64,000 bases of DNA from Phoenix dactylifera (lineage: Eukaryota > Streptophyta > Magnoliopsida > Arecales > Arecaceae), in NCBI RefSeq assembly GCF_009389715.1, contig NW_024068188.1, positions 124,001 through 188,000 of the forward strand, given 5' to 3'. Below are positions 11,384-23,600 of the stretch, in pieces (within the stretch, counting starts at the first letter, position 1; each line of letters starts with the position of its first letter). The position numbers and the translations under genes were made by a program. Below the pieces are notes generated by a model. It was not told the origin of the DNA. It worked only from the letters and a program-made list of their open reading frames with translations, and did not search any database.

Positions 11384-14300
11384 ATGGCGGACGACAGCAG
11401 GAAGGGCGTCGCCGGATCGGCGCCCTCCGCGGCGTACCTGCGTGCCTCCTCCGACGACCGGAAGCCGCCGGCGACGGCGGCCCTGGGGGCGGGGACGGGG
11501 GCCGCGGCCCGGAAGATCACCTTCAAGAGCGCGGACATGAAGGAGGAGATGCGGCAGGAGGTCTTCGAATGTGCTCGCATCGTACGTTGCTCCACCTCCT
11601 CCTCATCTGCGTCCGCTTCCCCCTTTGATATCTTCCGTAAAGTTCGTATCCTGGTACTATTTTTGAGTCTCTTGATTACGGTTTATTCTGATCAGGCGTT
11701 CGAGAAGTATACGGTGGAGAAGGACATCGCGGAGTACATCAAGAAGGAGTTCGACAAGAACCACGGCCCAACTTGGCACTGCATTGTCGGTCGCAACTTT
11801 GGTACCCACCGATGATCTCTTCTTTCTTCTCCCATTTGTCTTCATATCAATCTTTGAGCCTCGTTTTTCTTTTCTTTTTTCTTTTTGTTGCTGAGATGAA
11901 GGTACTAACTTCCAAGAACTTATATCTGTATGCTTTTTAGCTGGATGAAGTCACGAGTAATGAATTAACTGGCGCATGGTCAAGAAGTTACCTGATTTAG
12001 AACTTGATCTATGTGCTTGTCACGAGGATAAAGGAAAACAAAAAAAAATTACAAAGAAAATGTTGATGAGAAAGCATGACCTGGAGATTTATCAATTTAT
12101 CTGAAAAACATTTAGTTAGTATTAATATGTGAATTGGGATTATCAATAGAAAAATGATGGTTATTGCGAATTATTAGAAGCGTTCTTGGAATGTTTGTCC
12201 CCTCCCTTCTTTTTTTTTTTGAACCTCATTTTTTTTGATATCTTTTTTGACGAAGGATGCTTGGCAACGTCATGCCTGTGCAAAGCCAGTGCTTCTTCCT
12301 TGACGGTCAGAGTATCTTTTTGAAGGTAGTAGAAGAGGGTTTTGTTCATCCATGAGGGCCTGATGCTTATTCTTGCGGACAAGTTCACTGAGGCATTGAC
12401 AGTTTTGTTACAAGGTTTTCTCAGAGATGGTTTCTGTTCTGGTTTGAATGCCGAGTCCATACTGAAGAAAATGGTAGCTTGTCCCTGCATGTTGATGTGC
12501 CAATTCATGCAATCTGGGTCAGCTGAAATCTTCGATAAACTGCAATATAAAACCTTTTAACATATCTGGATATAGAAAAACAACTTTATCTCAACTAGGA
12601 TTTTTGTTCCTGTGCATTTGCTCAAAGTATGTCAGAATGAAGATATCAGCTTACCAAGTAACTATGAAATGCTAATTCCAGCCATCCACAAATTTTCATG
12701 ATCATTACAAGATCTGAAGTGTTCCATATGTATCTATATTTGGGAGTCTGATATGACTCTCAGCATCTAGCTTTCCACAATCACTGCAGTATTAATGTAG
12801 GTCAGAAGCTGCCAAAACTTGTTTCATATGTGTGAAATTTTCAGCTTGCGAGTTATTCATGTCAGCTATTGCAAAGTATGCTCTACTCTTTTGCCACCAA
12901 GATGAAGAAGCTATAATAGTCATTGCTGTAACCAAGAACATTTCATTGGAGACTAAGATAATGAATTAGGCATCAACTTCTTTTACCTATCAGAAGGCCT
13001 AGTTTTCCTATGAGCCAAAGTTTGCGTAATCCTTTCTTGAAAAAGCAATCTCCTGTTCATTGCAACTCGAAACTTTATTTTGAAGTAGTAAAATAATTAT
13101 CCCTTGGTTTATCTCATATGCACTTCAACATCCACATGTTCTCAAGCCATATATCTAAGTGAACCTTCTTCAATGTCAAGAGTTCGTTTAATATATTCTT
13201 ATCATTTTATTGTTTTCTATAATATGTTTCTTCAAGTTTTAACAGCATGTGGTGATTTGGCAAACCAACTTCTCATTACCCACCTGCTTCAAATCTATAG
13301 GATGCTCCATTTGTCTCTCTGTTTCATATATTATAAATGTAATAAAGGCTTAGTTACTCCAAGATTCTCCTGGAAATAGAACTCTATGTTGGATGGAGTA
13401 AATGTTTTTCAATCCGTGTTTCTATAAGTTTTTCCCATTAATTTCTATTTTTGTCTCATTGATTCAACTTTGCAACATTCATAAATAGTATACATAATCA
13501 CGTTCAATGGAATACCATCTGTCTTTCTATTAAGATGAAAAGATATGAGGGCATAATCCTAACTCCTGGTGCAGGCTACCACTACCACTAGAACTTACTA
13601 TTCTTGCTGCATGCAGACATATCACTGTATTCTTATACATATCTAAAATGATATGTATATGACCTTCTCTCTTGCCTTTTTTTGATGGTTACCAAACTAC
13701 TTTTAGTAGTAGTATGCATGTTTTCCGCAGCCTATAAAGACTGTGTGTATATCTTTTCTCTTGCTATATGTTTTCATCATTCCGTAAGCCTGAAAATAAA
13801 TTTCATATGTCGATCTGCATGAGCACAAAGCCACTAGCGTTTTTGGCAGTTATGGGTATTTTTGTAATATTTGCATTAGCAGACACTGTCAGATAATCTA
13901 ATGCATCTCTAGTTAATGTAAAACATCCTTGACATTTTCTTCTGTTTCTAAGATATTACTTGATTATTGGATTACATAACCTTTTTTTTTACTTCAGTTA
14001 AGTCTTTTTGGATGTGTTCACTATCTAATTGTTAAACTATAACCTTTAGATACACTTTCCAAATAGCTGATGTATTATTTTTGTACCTGTAACTGGTGTT
14101 TTGCCATACCTATAAGTTTGGGTTGATTTTGTTTTTTAGTGCAGAAAAGTTTAGCAATCCACACACACCCCCCCCCCCCCCCCCCCCCAACCTCCTCTGC
14201 GCAAAAAAATAAATAAATCCATTTATAATTTTAGTTCCATGTGGCATGGTCATGGTTGTTGATCCCATTTGGTTGTACTTGTTTGCAAGATAAATGAATT

Positions 14301-16855
14301 TGAGAAGTGAAGTCTTTCGCATTCATTCTTTTGTAGGTTTCATCCATATTTAGATGGAAAAACCTCATTTTCTTGTCCTTTCATTGTCTTATAGCTGAAA
14401 TTTGACAATTGCTTGAATTAATGCTGAATGATTTACAATCAAATTATTGGGCTAGATGACATGACATGGCACCATATAAGAAGGATTGGTCACGTGAGGT
14501 CTGAGCAAGCACATCCAGAATTGATTGCAGTACTGGCTGTGGAAATGGGATATTTATTGTTTGTGGGTAGAAGACAAGCTTGGGTCTGATTGAAGTCAGG
14601 ACCTGAAGTCCCTCTTATATCCTAGAAGGAAAATTATTATTCTAAAGTGATGGTAAAATATGCATTGGATAACTAATAATATGGGTATTAAAGCAAATGA
14701 GTAATAAAGGGATACTGTGGCTAATTGACATACTATGAGAACTATCTGTCAAACATGGTATAAGTGCCTTGGCTTGGAGCAGGCTGCCCATCAGCCTCCT
14801 TGGATCAACACCATGCTGTCTCCAAGCTCTTTTGGAATCAATGTAGTCACCTGAAAATGTAGGAAGTAGGCACTCAACTAAAGAATAACACAATTCCCTA
14901 TAAAAATAGAGGGATAACCTGCTGTGTTTCTATTTTTTAGGTTCTTTTGCCATGAGTAGGACTTGTAGGTGCTCTCAGGAATGGAAATGGACTCAAGTTT
15001 GATTAAATTATTGCTAAGGCATGCTTAAGGCATTTTGATGCATCATGTCCTGCAGCAGATGCAATATTGACTAAACTCGAACGAGGACCCTGAATCTAGG
15101 TTGGTATTACCAGGATGGGTTCATCCAAGACATGGATATCTATTCTATATCCATCGAACATTAGTTTTAGATTGAAAGCTTGGGCTGATGTTTTTGATGC
15201 ACCAGGGGCTACTTTTCTGTTGAAGTGATAATTTGAGGTAACTCGACTCCTGGGTGATCTTGGCATGGAACCTGAGGTGGGGGGTTCCTTGTCCCATATC
15301 AGTTAATTTCTCTTGGTTTCTTCTATTGTAACTAAATGATTTGATTGTCCTTGTTGTAGCTGTAAATTGTGTAGATTTATGCCTTTCTTTTCACAAGATT
15401 GATTTACTGTATGACATTCTTCTTGATCAAACTCATGCTTTGTAATTTGATCTGCATTTGTTTGAACGGACTTTTCCATTTTCTGATTATTTATAATGCT
15501 TTGCTTGGACCATGACTGGATAACCTGTCATGGATCTGCTGTTCTAATATAACTGTCCAGCTAGTGATATGGGATCTGCTGGTTTTATAAAGTCTATATA
15601 AATAATTGTACTTTTGGCATTCTTGTGGCGGTCTTGTTGAGGCTAGAGTGGCATCATTTTTGTGAAAAATTCACCAATCCTAGGTAATATGGATGGAAGC
15701 GAGGGAAAAGCCAATGATGCACTTGGCAGTTCTGCTATCATTATTCGTCTCACTTTTTAAAATGATGACTTATTCATGATATTACACAAAATCCATGGCA
15801 CCCACTATATTTGCACGATAAATAACATGCACAAACTGACATATGAAGAATTCCTCTAAAAATGAATTTTATTAAGATATTTCCAGTCTCCGTTTGTTTT
15901 TGTTCTCTATTCCTCTCTCTTCATGTCCATGTACTTTCTGAATTCTCATGAAGACTTTCTTTAACTAGTATGCAAATTCTAAATGATGACAAGCTACAAC
16001 ATCTTTTGTACAAGTTTGTTGTTCTAATGCTGCCCATACCCTTTTAGAACCATATCCTTGAATAACATATTTGCTTCAAGTTTTAAACATGGGAGCACAA
16101 GCTTGTGTTCGAGAGGAAATAAGAAATGGAATTGAAACTGCCTGCTCTAAATTGATAAGATACGGCTTGCTGTTTATGTTGTGTTTATGTGATCGTGTAA
16201 TTGTTCTGCATCATAGTGGAGTAGGTGGAGATCTGGTCCCCCATCATGCGGCACAGAGTTTGATGCCTGCTGGATGACTGAGGTGGGCCATTTTCAATTG
16301 GGACATACTGTTATGTGATGGGGGCTTTAGGTGGAATTCGGTTGGGTTTGGACCTTGTTGTTTGGGCTCCGAGGCTATTATCTTTTTTTCTTTTTCTCTC
16401 TTGTTGTTTTATTCTGCTTTTTGTTTCCATTTCATTTCTTATGAAATGCATGTTGGACTATTCCATTGTTTGGCTCAAAAAAATTGCTCTGCATCTTTCT
16501 ACCATATATTTTCCATCACACCCATCACTTTTACATCTCGTTCCGCTGTCCCCTTTCTCCTTGGTAAATCTCATATTTGGAAATTCTAAAACACCAAAGC
16601 AGCTGAGTTCTAATCCGTTTAGCTTCTAAAAATCCACATATGCAGTTTACTTTTGGTAAATTTGATGCCCTTGTTAATAGCAGAGACCATCTTGTCTTCT
16701 TGACTTTCGGCTCAACCATCAGTTCATTCTTGGTTATATGGACTTTTATCTCTCAAAATTTTTCTTTATCACAAATGGTACTGCTACTTTAGTATTGGCA
16801 TAATGGATCAGGTCTTATATTAACCTCTTTTTCTTTTTTTGGCTTAACTGAGTAT

Positions 16856-16902
<47 letters not shown>

Positions 16903-17246
16903 GGGGGGAGAGGGGAGAACCGAGATTATGACTGAACTATGTATACTTGTAACTGTGAAGTTCTACTCAATGCACAGATATTGTAATTATGTCATAGTTA
17001 TCTCCATATTTTGGCTTGAAGTTTTTCCCCTCTTTCTTTTTGTCGCTTTATTTTAAAACTAATTGTTATGGATTAAGGTAATTATTTTGCTTCATTCTGT
17101 TAGTTAATCTGTCCATGGAGTGTAAATATTCTTTTTCTGTTGGTTTCTGGTTGTATTGCACAGGTTCGTATGTGACGCATGAGACCAACCACTTCATCTA
17201 TTTCTATGTAGATTCAAAGGCAGTGCTGTTATTCAAATCTGGTTGA
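11384..17246 (+). CDS. DYNLL: Dynein light chain, LC8 (DYNLL) type, 3 exons
   Basis: Coding exons 11384-11581, 11696-11801 and 17164-17246 give 128 aa. The LC8 fold starts at about residue 48: [10 protein letters not shown], then [20 protein letters not shown], then [20 protein letters not shown] and [17 protein letters not shown] at the C-terminus. The TWHCIVG and GSYVTHE strands form the dimer and ligand-binding groove of LC8. A Gly/Ala-rich N-terminal extension of about 45 residues is usual in plant members. Flowering plants lack dynein heavy chains, so plant LC8 is thought to be a dimerising hub for other partners (established knowledge). Splice phases are consistent (GT-AG). Intron 2 is 5.36 kb, very large for such a small gene; it holds a poly-C run and a GA/poly-G microsatellite but no second gene that I can see. 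The gene appears intact. Confidence 0.93.
14168..14188 (+). repeat. Poly-C tract in dynein intron 2
   Basis: Homopolymer of about 21 C preceded by a short CA run. Confidence 0.85.
16858..16908 (+). repeat. (GA)n microsatellite followed by poly-G
   Basis: About 17 GA units (to about 16891) run directly into 17 consecutive G within dynein intron 2, about 250 bp before the last exon. Confidence 0.9.
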
Positions 17247-18720
17247 CGATGACAATGATGCTCCAGCCAGTGCCTGTATCCTATTTTTGGTAAAAGTACC
17301 TGTATCCTATTAGTTAAGAGCTTCCTAGCTTGCAAATTCTCGCCCTGGCTTTCCTACACGTTGCCTGTATATCTTGGTCCATCTGTGCAATTAGCAATGC
17401 GTTGGAACATGTAATCTGAACTGATAAGCTTAGAAAGTATTTACTACTGTTAGCTTAAAATTTTAAATGTTAATGATGTTTATTGTTGCCAGGTGAGAGC
17501 GCATGTTGATTGTAAGCTCAGAGCTAGTTCCTTGTCAATTAAATCAGGAATATTTCTGTGCAAACATGAGAGCTAAAAGATTTTGTAATGCGTGACTTGT
17601 AATACAATCTTGATGCCAGTTTTGACCTGCTCTTCATTGTGTTTAGATGTAGCAGACCATGGTAATGCAAAGGTTGAGGGATTATTGTCATTTGGAGTCC
17701 TTGAACATGAAACCAGTGATGAACTGATCTTAACTACAGTAAGTTTCAAAATTTCTCACCCCTTGGCAGGATTATTGGAGCCTTATTTGCACCTGTTGAG
17801 AGTTTGATCTGATCCTAGCCAAATTAGCATATTGGATTTGGACTGCATTCTTTAGAATTTCTCTTGGTTGAGTTTTTAAACTTGAGCCAGATGTGGCCCG
17901 CCTGCTTACTAACAAATGACACCCGCTGCTGGGAAACTTCTCTGTAAGCCACTTGGCCCTTTCGGAGTTCAAGCGTAGCCTCCCTTACTCAGGATTAAGG
18001 GATTCTAATCCATTTCAGGTACTTGGTGATAGTCTGATATTTTGTTTTTTTGAGTGGAATTAGTCTGACATTGTTTGTTGAAATCTTTCTTGATTAGGTT
18101 GTATCTTGATTGTAGTGGCCCCCTAAGGATTCGCAAGGCTTATTAATTAAGAGGTGCAATGGTGGTTGTCTGCCTAGTAACTTAGTAAGGTCTAGATCTG
18201 CTGATTTTACTGCACCTTTTGCTTGCTGCAATGGAATTGGAGAAGGGTGTTTGTTCCATGAAGGAAAGAGATACTATATGGAAACATTGTTTTTTAATCC
18301 GAAAAAATATATTTTAGCCTCTGGGTTCGTTAATTTGGAATTGTCTATACTGTAGGCCATGATTTGCTGTTGGATAAAATGGTAGAAATAGCTGCAACTT
18401 CGCCTTTGAAAGCTGTGCGGAGTGTGCAAGGTGAGCTGAAAAGGGGCCCTGCACTTCGAGGATCGTGGCACTCTGCCATCCTTATTACGATACTGCTCGG
18501 TAGATAATATCCTATCATGCTCGCGAATGAGGGGTTTGAGAGATGTCTGTACTGTTGCGTTTCTCGCCACTTTTGCCTTTAGTCAAGTTGGTGAGTCGCA
18601 TGAATTGCACGTGCAGCATTTTTTTTTTTTTGTTTATTTCATCCGAGGATTATATATTTCTATCCCACTCAAGTATAAGCATGTACAATACTGTATATGA
18701 CACTAATCTATCTGTTGGTA
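17247..18720. other. Dynein 3' region and spacer
   Basis: Presumed 3' UTR followed by non-coding sequence. A short open stretch around 17,640-17,750 has no family similarity that I recognise. Confidence 0.4.
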
Positions 18721-18727
18721 GGGTATA

Positions 18728-19230
18728 TCTATTGGTAGGGGTAACAATCCGGTCGGATTAGATGTGAGTTGGTTCAAAAATTTATTAATCCAAATCTGAT
18801 ATTTATTAAATAAGTCAAAATTTTAAATTTGAATTAAATCTGTTTATTAAATAAATAATTTGATTTGATCCACATAACTTATTTATTGAATAGATTAGAT
18901 GGATTTTTAATAAGTTAAATGGATTTAAACATAATAAACAGGTTAAGCAACTTAGGTTAAACAAGTCAGAAATAGGTTAAATAGATTTCAAACAGATTAA
19001 ATTAGTTTTAAAGAGGTTAAATGGGTTGGGTTATAACTTGACCCGATTATGAAATGAATTAAATAGGCCAAAAGGTTTAAATTTGAACTCAACTTATTTA
19101 ATATTTAGTTTTAGACGGATTGACTCATTTACAATCTAAACTCATTTATGTCAAACTCAAATATATTATAAGTGGGTCTTTCATAAAATGGGTTGACGGA
19201 TCGGATCATAAATTACCATCCTTACCTGCT
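18728..19230. repeat. Dispersed AT-rich repeat, possibly a hAT-like non-autonomous element
   Basis: It begins TAGGGGTAACAATCCGG and ends near ATTACCATCCTTACC. The reverse complement of that end (TAAGGATGGTAAT) is a weak match to the start. The interior repeats short motifs such as GGTTAAA, ATTTATTGAATAG and GGGTT. A related but shorter stretch ends with GCCATCCTTATTC near 34,385. I could not find a convincing target duplication, so the class is uncertain. Confidence 0.4.
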
Positions 19231-19957
19231 AGTCCCTACGAACATATCCATCCATATGAAATAAAAAGATTTGATTAGTGCGCTCATATCTTTCTTCTAA
19301 AAATTGTATTTTTATAAGAAATGTAAAATGTGGAACTTTATCTATCATTGCTGACAACTTCAAAGCCGTCTATTGCAAATAGTGTCACTCTCATTCTCTC
19401 CCGTAATTTTAAAGGAGTAGAAAAATTTATCTTCAGTCCAACCACAAGGCTTCTAGCCGAAATAACATCATTGTCTAATTATATTATTTATTCTACTTCA
19501 ATAACAAGTCTAGAAAACACCGAAATTTAAAAGAGATTCTTACTGTACCAATCCTCTCCTTTTGTCTTTTCACCCACATGGACCTCAATTCTCCTCTACT
19601 CCCCCAAACCATTTAACTGTATTTTCTCCATCTTTTGTGGTTTTATATACTGATACTAGTCACCATGTATAACCCAAACTATAGCTATTCTCTCCTATAT
19701 ATAGTCATCGAAGTAAATGTAACATGGCCATGGACGATAATTAATCAACAAGAGTAAAGATAAAATCTATTTCGAATCTACTACAAAGCAAGGGACGCTC
19801 TTTTCCATATGCATCCTCGGTTCTTGTTAATATACTCTATGACCACCCAAAAGTTCACCATGTAATACCAAGACATTGACAACAAGATCATTTGGGAGGC
19901 CATCAAGTTATGATCACTTTACAGATCGAGTCTATTGAAGTCACTAGTAGGATTCAT

Positions 19958-19976
19958 AGTGTGTGTGTGTGTGTGT
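19958..19976 (+). repeat. (GT)n microsatellite
   Basis: About nine GT units followed by a T-rich run, in the spacer upstream of MCTS1. Confidence 0.8.
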
Positions 19977-20340
19977 TTTTTTTTCTCGTTTTTTTGCAGC
20001 GCTTACTGTTTTGTCCATAAATAAGGCTTATGTATGGTGTAATGGCCATGATTGAGGAGGGCCATACAGGTATCATATGGGTTATACTCAACCATGGCAA
20101 TTGTGATTGGCAAGCTGGCTTTCTTGTGTCCAACCACATACTGGAGAGGATCCGGTTCCTTGCTTCTTCGTCTTTTCCATTCCTTCGATTCTATTGTTTA
20201 CTACATGCACCGCACGTCACCCCATGGTTGAATTCGACTGTCTCTAGTTCAAACCATGGATTGAAAAGGATCCCAACTCTTTTTTTATATATTATTTTTA
20301 TTAAAAAAACATCTAATTCTATTTTTTAGCACTCGTATTG

Positions 20341-20446
20341 CACGTGTGACTTTCTGGTTAAAAAAAAAAAAAAAAAAAAAAAACCCGTCGCCACCGTCAC
20401 GTGTCCAGTCGGTCCATCCGAACGTCAGCCCTGTAATCAGCACGTG
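20341..20446 (+). promoter_or_regulatory. Three G-box (CACGTG) motifs upstream of MCTS1
   Basis: The palindrome CACGTG occurs at 20341-20346, 20398-20403 and 20441-20446, that is 226-331 bp before the start codon. A 23-A run lies between the first and second copies. Plant bZIP and bHLH factors bind this core. Motif presence is direct; use in regulation is inferred. Confidence 0.5.
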
Positions 20447-20671
20447 CCCGTTCCAACCGGGTAATAAGCCGTGCCGGCGTATCGCCGAGCTATCCGTAAC
20501 CCATCCTCGCCCGCTGCCGACTCCCCCTCGGGCCCAATCTCTGCGCTCCACTCTGCCGCGCCCCCAACTTCGTCGTCTTGTCTCTCTGAACTTCTTCGCC
20601 CGAAGCCCTCGTTGCTGTCCCTTTGGATCACTTCGGCCTCCGATCTCTCCTTCCCTCTTCCAGGTTCCAAT

Positions 20672-23600
20672 ATGTTTAAAAAGTGAGCTCCCTTTTCGTT
20701 TTCTTTTTCTCTCCTAAGATTTTTAGGGCATCACTTTTTTTAATCCTCTCAAGAAGTTTGGACGGACTTTTTTCCTAATTTCTTTAAAAGATCCTTGTTT
20801 TACAGTCTATCAGGTAATCCCTCGATTCTGCTAATTATGTTTTTGTTGGTCGATTAATTTGCTCGAGGTTTTCTCTAAGGTATTAAACTCCAATGCGTGC
20901 TGTTTTAGGGTTTCAAATCCTGATTCTTTTTTTATCTCGTTAATGTTTTTCTGTAATGTATGTGTATTATCCTTGCCAGAGAAATATGTATTTATCTTCT
21001 TTGCGGGATTGGATCTAGTAAGGTGGATATTGGGAGCACAAATTTTGAGTTTGTACCCAGTTTTTGGTGTCCGATTGTTACAGGGAGTTAATTTTAAGTG
21101 TAATTTTAGTTAACAATGCAAATTTTATTTATTATTGAGGTACTGCCTGTAGGAAAGAGTTCGAACGTTTTGGAATGTGAATGAAGTTAACATTGGACTG
21201 CAAGATGCCTTATTGAGTATTCTTTATGTATTGTAGATCAGCAAGTATCGTCATGGTAGAATTTGGACTCTAGATCTTGTATTCTTATCTGTTTTCGCTG
21301 TGAATTATGTGATATAAGATGGCTCACCTTATCCCATGGACCATTTCGTGTCTGAGGTAATGTGGCTAGAGAACTTGGAACTGGAGTATATGGAATAGTG
21401 GAGTGTCAGCGTGAGGATAAGGATTTCAATGTGAATTACATGAGATCTTAGAAGAAATTTGTGTTTGATGTGAAGAAGGAAGCCAATGCTTTGATTAAAA
21501 ATGGGAGGCAGAGAAGTGATATCGTGTATTGGGGTTATGACAAGTGAGTTGGCATCGAGAGAGCATTGAAGGTTTGATCTCCTTACATGGTATATAACAA
21601 AATTATCTGCGCTTTGGATTTGTGGAAGATAATATGAGAAGTCAAAGGATGTGGAGGGAGGAGTTGATTCATTGAAAGGTGCTGGCGATTTCTCAATCCA
21701 TAGTGTTGTCTTGTTTGAGGTATAGATTTAATAAACATACTAAGATAAAAACTCTAGTGATTGGATAAAAACTCTAGTAACCTATTATGTGGATAATTTG
21801 GGAGGATTGATTAGGGGTGCAAAGAATTACCTTTAAACATCCATAGTCATGTGGATGAATAGACTACAACCATAATGTAGCCTATAACATGGAGAAGTTG
21901 TTAAAACCTCCTAGATTATTTAGCTGTCAGCGATCCATTATGTGGGAGATGACTGATGAGGATAAAGCCAATCTTTGGGGTTTACGTTTGTGAAGTGGCT
22001 ATTGAGAGGATTCCGCACCCATCCACAAAGACAAGATGTTTCATGGTAAAAATTGTGATTATCACACAGCATATGGGTGGAAAACTTGCAGTAGCTAATT
22101 GTGAAATAATATTTTGGTTTTCTTACTTTTGAAATTCTCCTACATAATAACATTGGGAGGAACATTTTTTAATCCTTGGTTTTGTACTATTATTTAAAGC
22201 ATGTTTGGATATTCCTACAGGATTGGGCTGAAAATTCTGTAGGAATTGAGCCTATTAGCCTATCTAGCTTACATTTTCTAAGAGCCTATCTAAATCTAGC
22301 CCAGATCCTAGCTTTTCGACCGCATGGAGGTCTTTTTTTCTTTCCATAGGATGTGGGTTGGGTGGTGTCTAGTTGATACAGTGCGATGCTTAAATAGATG
22401 GCCTAATCTACGAATCCTATAGGATTTTCAGTCTAATCTTGTAGGAATATCCAAACAAGCCCTTAGAGGTAAATCTTTGCTAAGCGAATCTTGACAAAAG
22501 GAGAATCAAAGTGGGCTGTCATGAACATTTGTCCTTCTAGAAGATGATTTTCTGGAGCGCTAGATTTTAGGCTTTTACACTTCAATCGACCTTGTTGATA
22601 TGGTGGCAGATGATTAGCATTCGTAATTACTCCACTATGAACTATGCCTTTCTTGCTAAATATAGAAAAGAGATAATTAGAGTCTGATGGTGAATTTAGA
22701 AATAGAAGAACATGCAAATATTTTGAAAATAGGTGTTGAACATTGATGAGGTGTTTAGCTAGATTAAATTGTTGTTTTTGAGCAGTAAGAGAGATTCTTA
22801 CCTCAAAGGGGATGTCTTATATGGATTGATGGTTCACTCAACATCTTCTTTCTTGTCGTCTTCATCCTTCAAGTTATGCTCCTCACTTTAGGGCTCCACC
22901 CGTTAGACACATGCACTAAATTAGTTGTATATTTGTGGCCTTTTGCTGACTAATTTTTTTGTTCTTTTCTTGGTTGCTAATTCTCTGAATTCTGTACAGT
23001 TCACAACAAAAAAATTTAACAATACCATTCTAGGTGAATATGAAAAACTTGTGGCAAATTATGTTATGAAGGACTATTGTTGGATTATGTTCATGAAGGG
23101 ATTAAAATGAGGTTTGATAATAACAATTTCTATCTCAAGAGTGTGATGTTTTGTACTTGTGAGATTGGCCCTTGTGTCTCCACCCTCTTCTTCCCCTTTG
23201 ACTGAGATTCATAAAGAGGTAATGTAGAATCCTGTTACGGAAATCAGGATGTGCCTAGGGATGCAAATAGCTGGAAGGTAAAGCCATCTTCTTTCATTTT
23301 TCCACAGAGGCTTCTGGCGCATTTTCAGAAGAAAACCTTCCAGTGCCTCCTATTTTCTAATGCAGTACTTATAAAGGATAGAATGATTGTTATGGAGATA
23401 CTCGTATTACCGTAATTCATGATGACGATCTATCATAAATGTTGTCAGTCCTGTAAAAGTTGCCTACGAGGTACACAAAAAGGTTGTTTGATTTTAGTGA
23501 TCATCAGAGACCTCAATTGTCATGGCATCTTCTTTTTGCCACATGCTTATGAAGAACCTTTTCTTCTGAGGAATGACATAGTCTGATATGCATACTTGTA

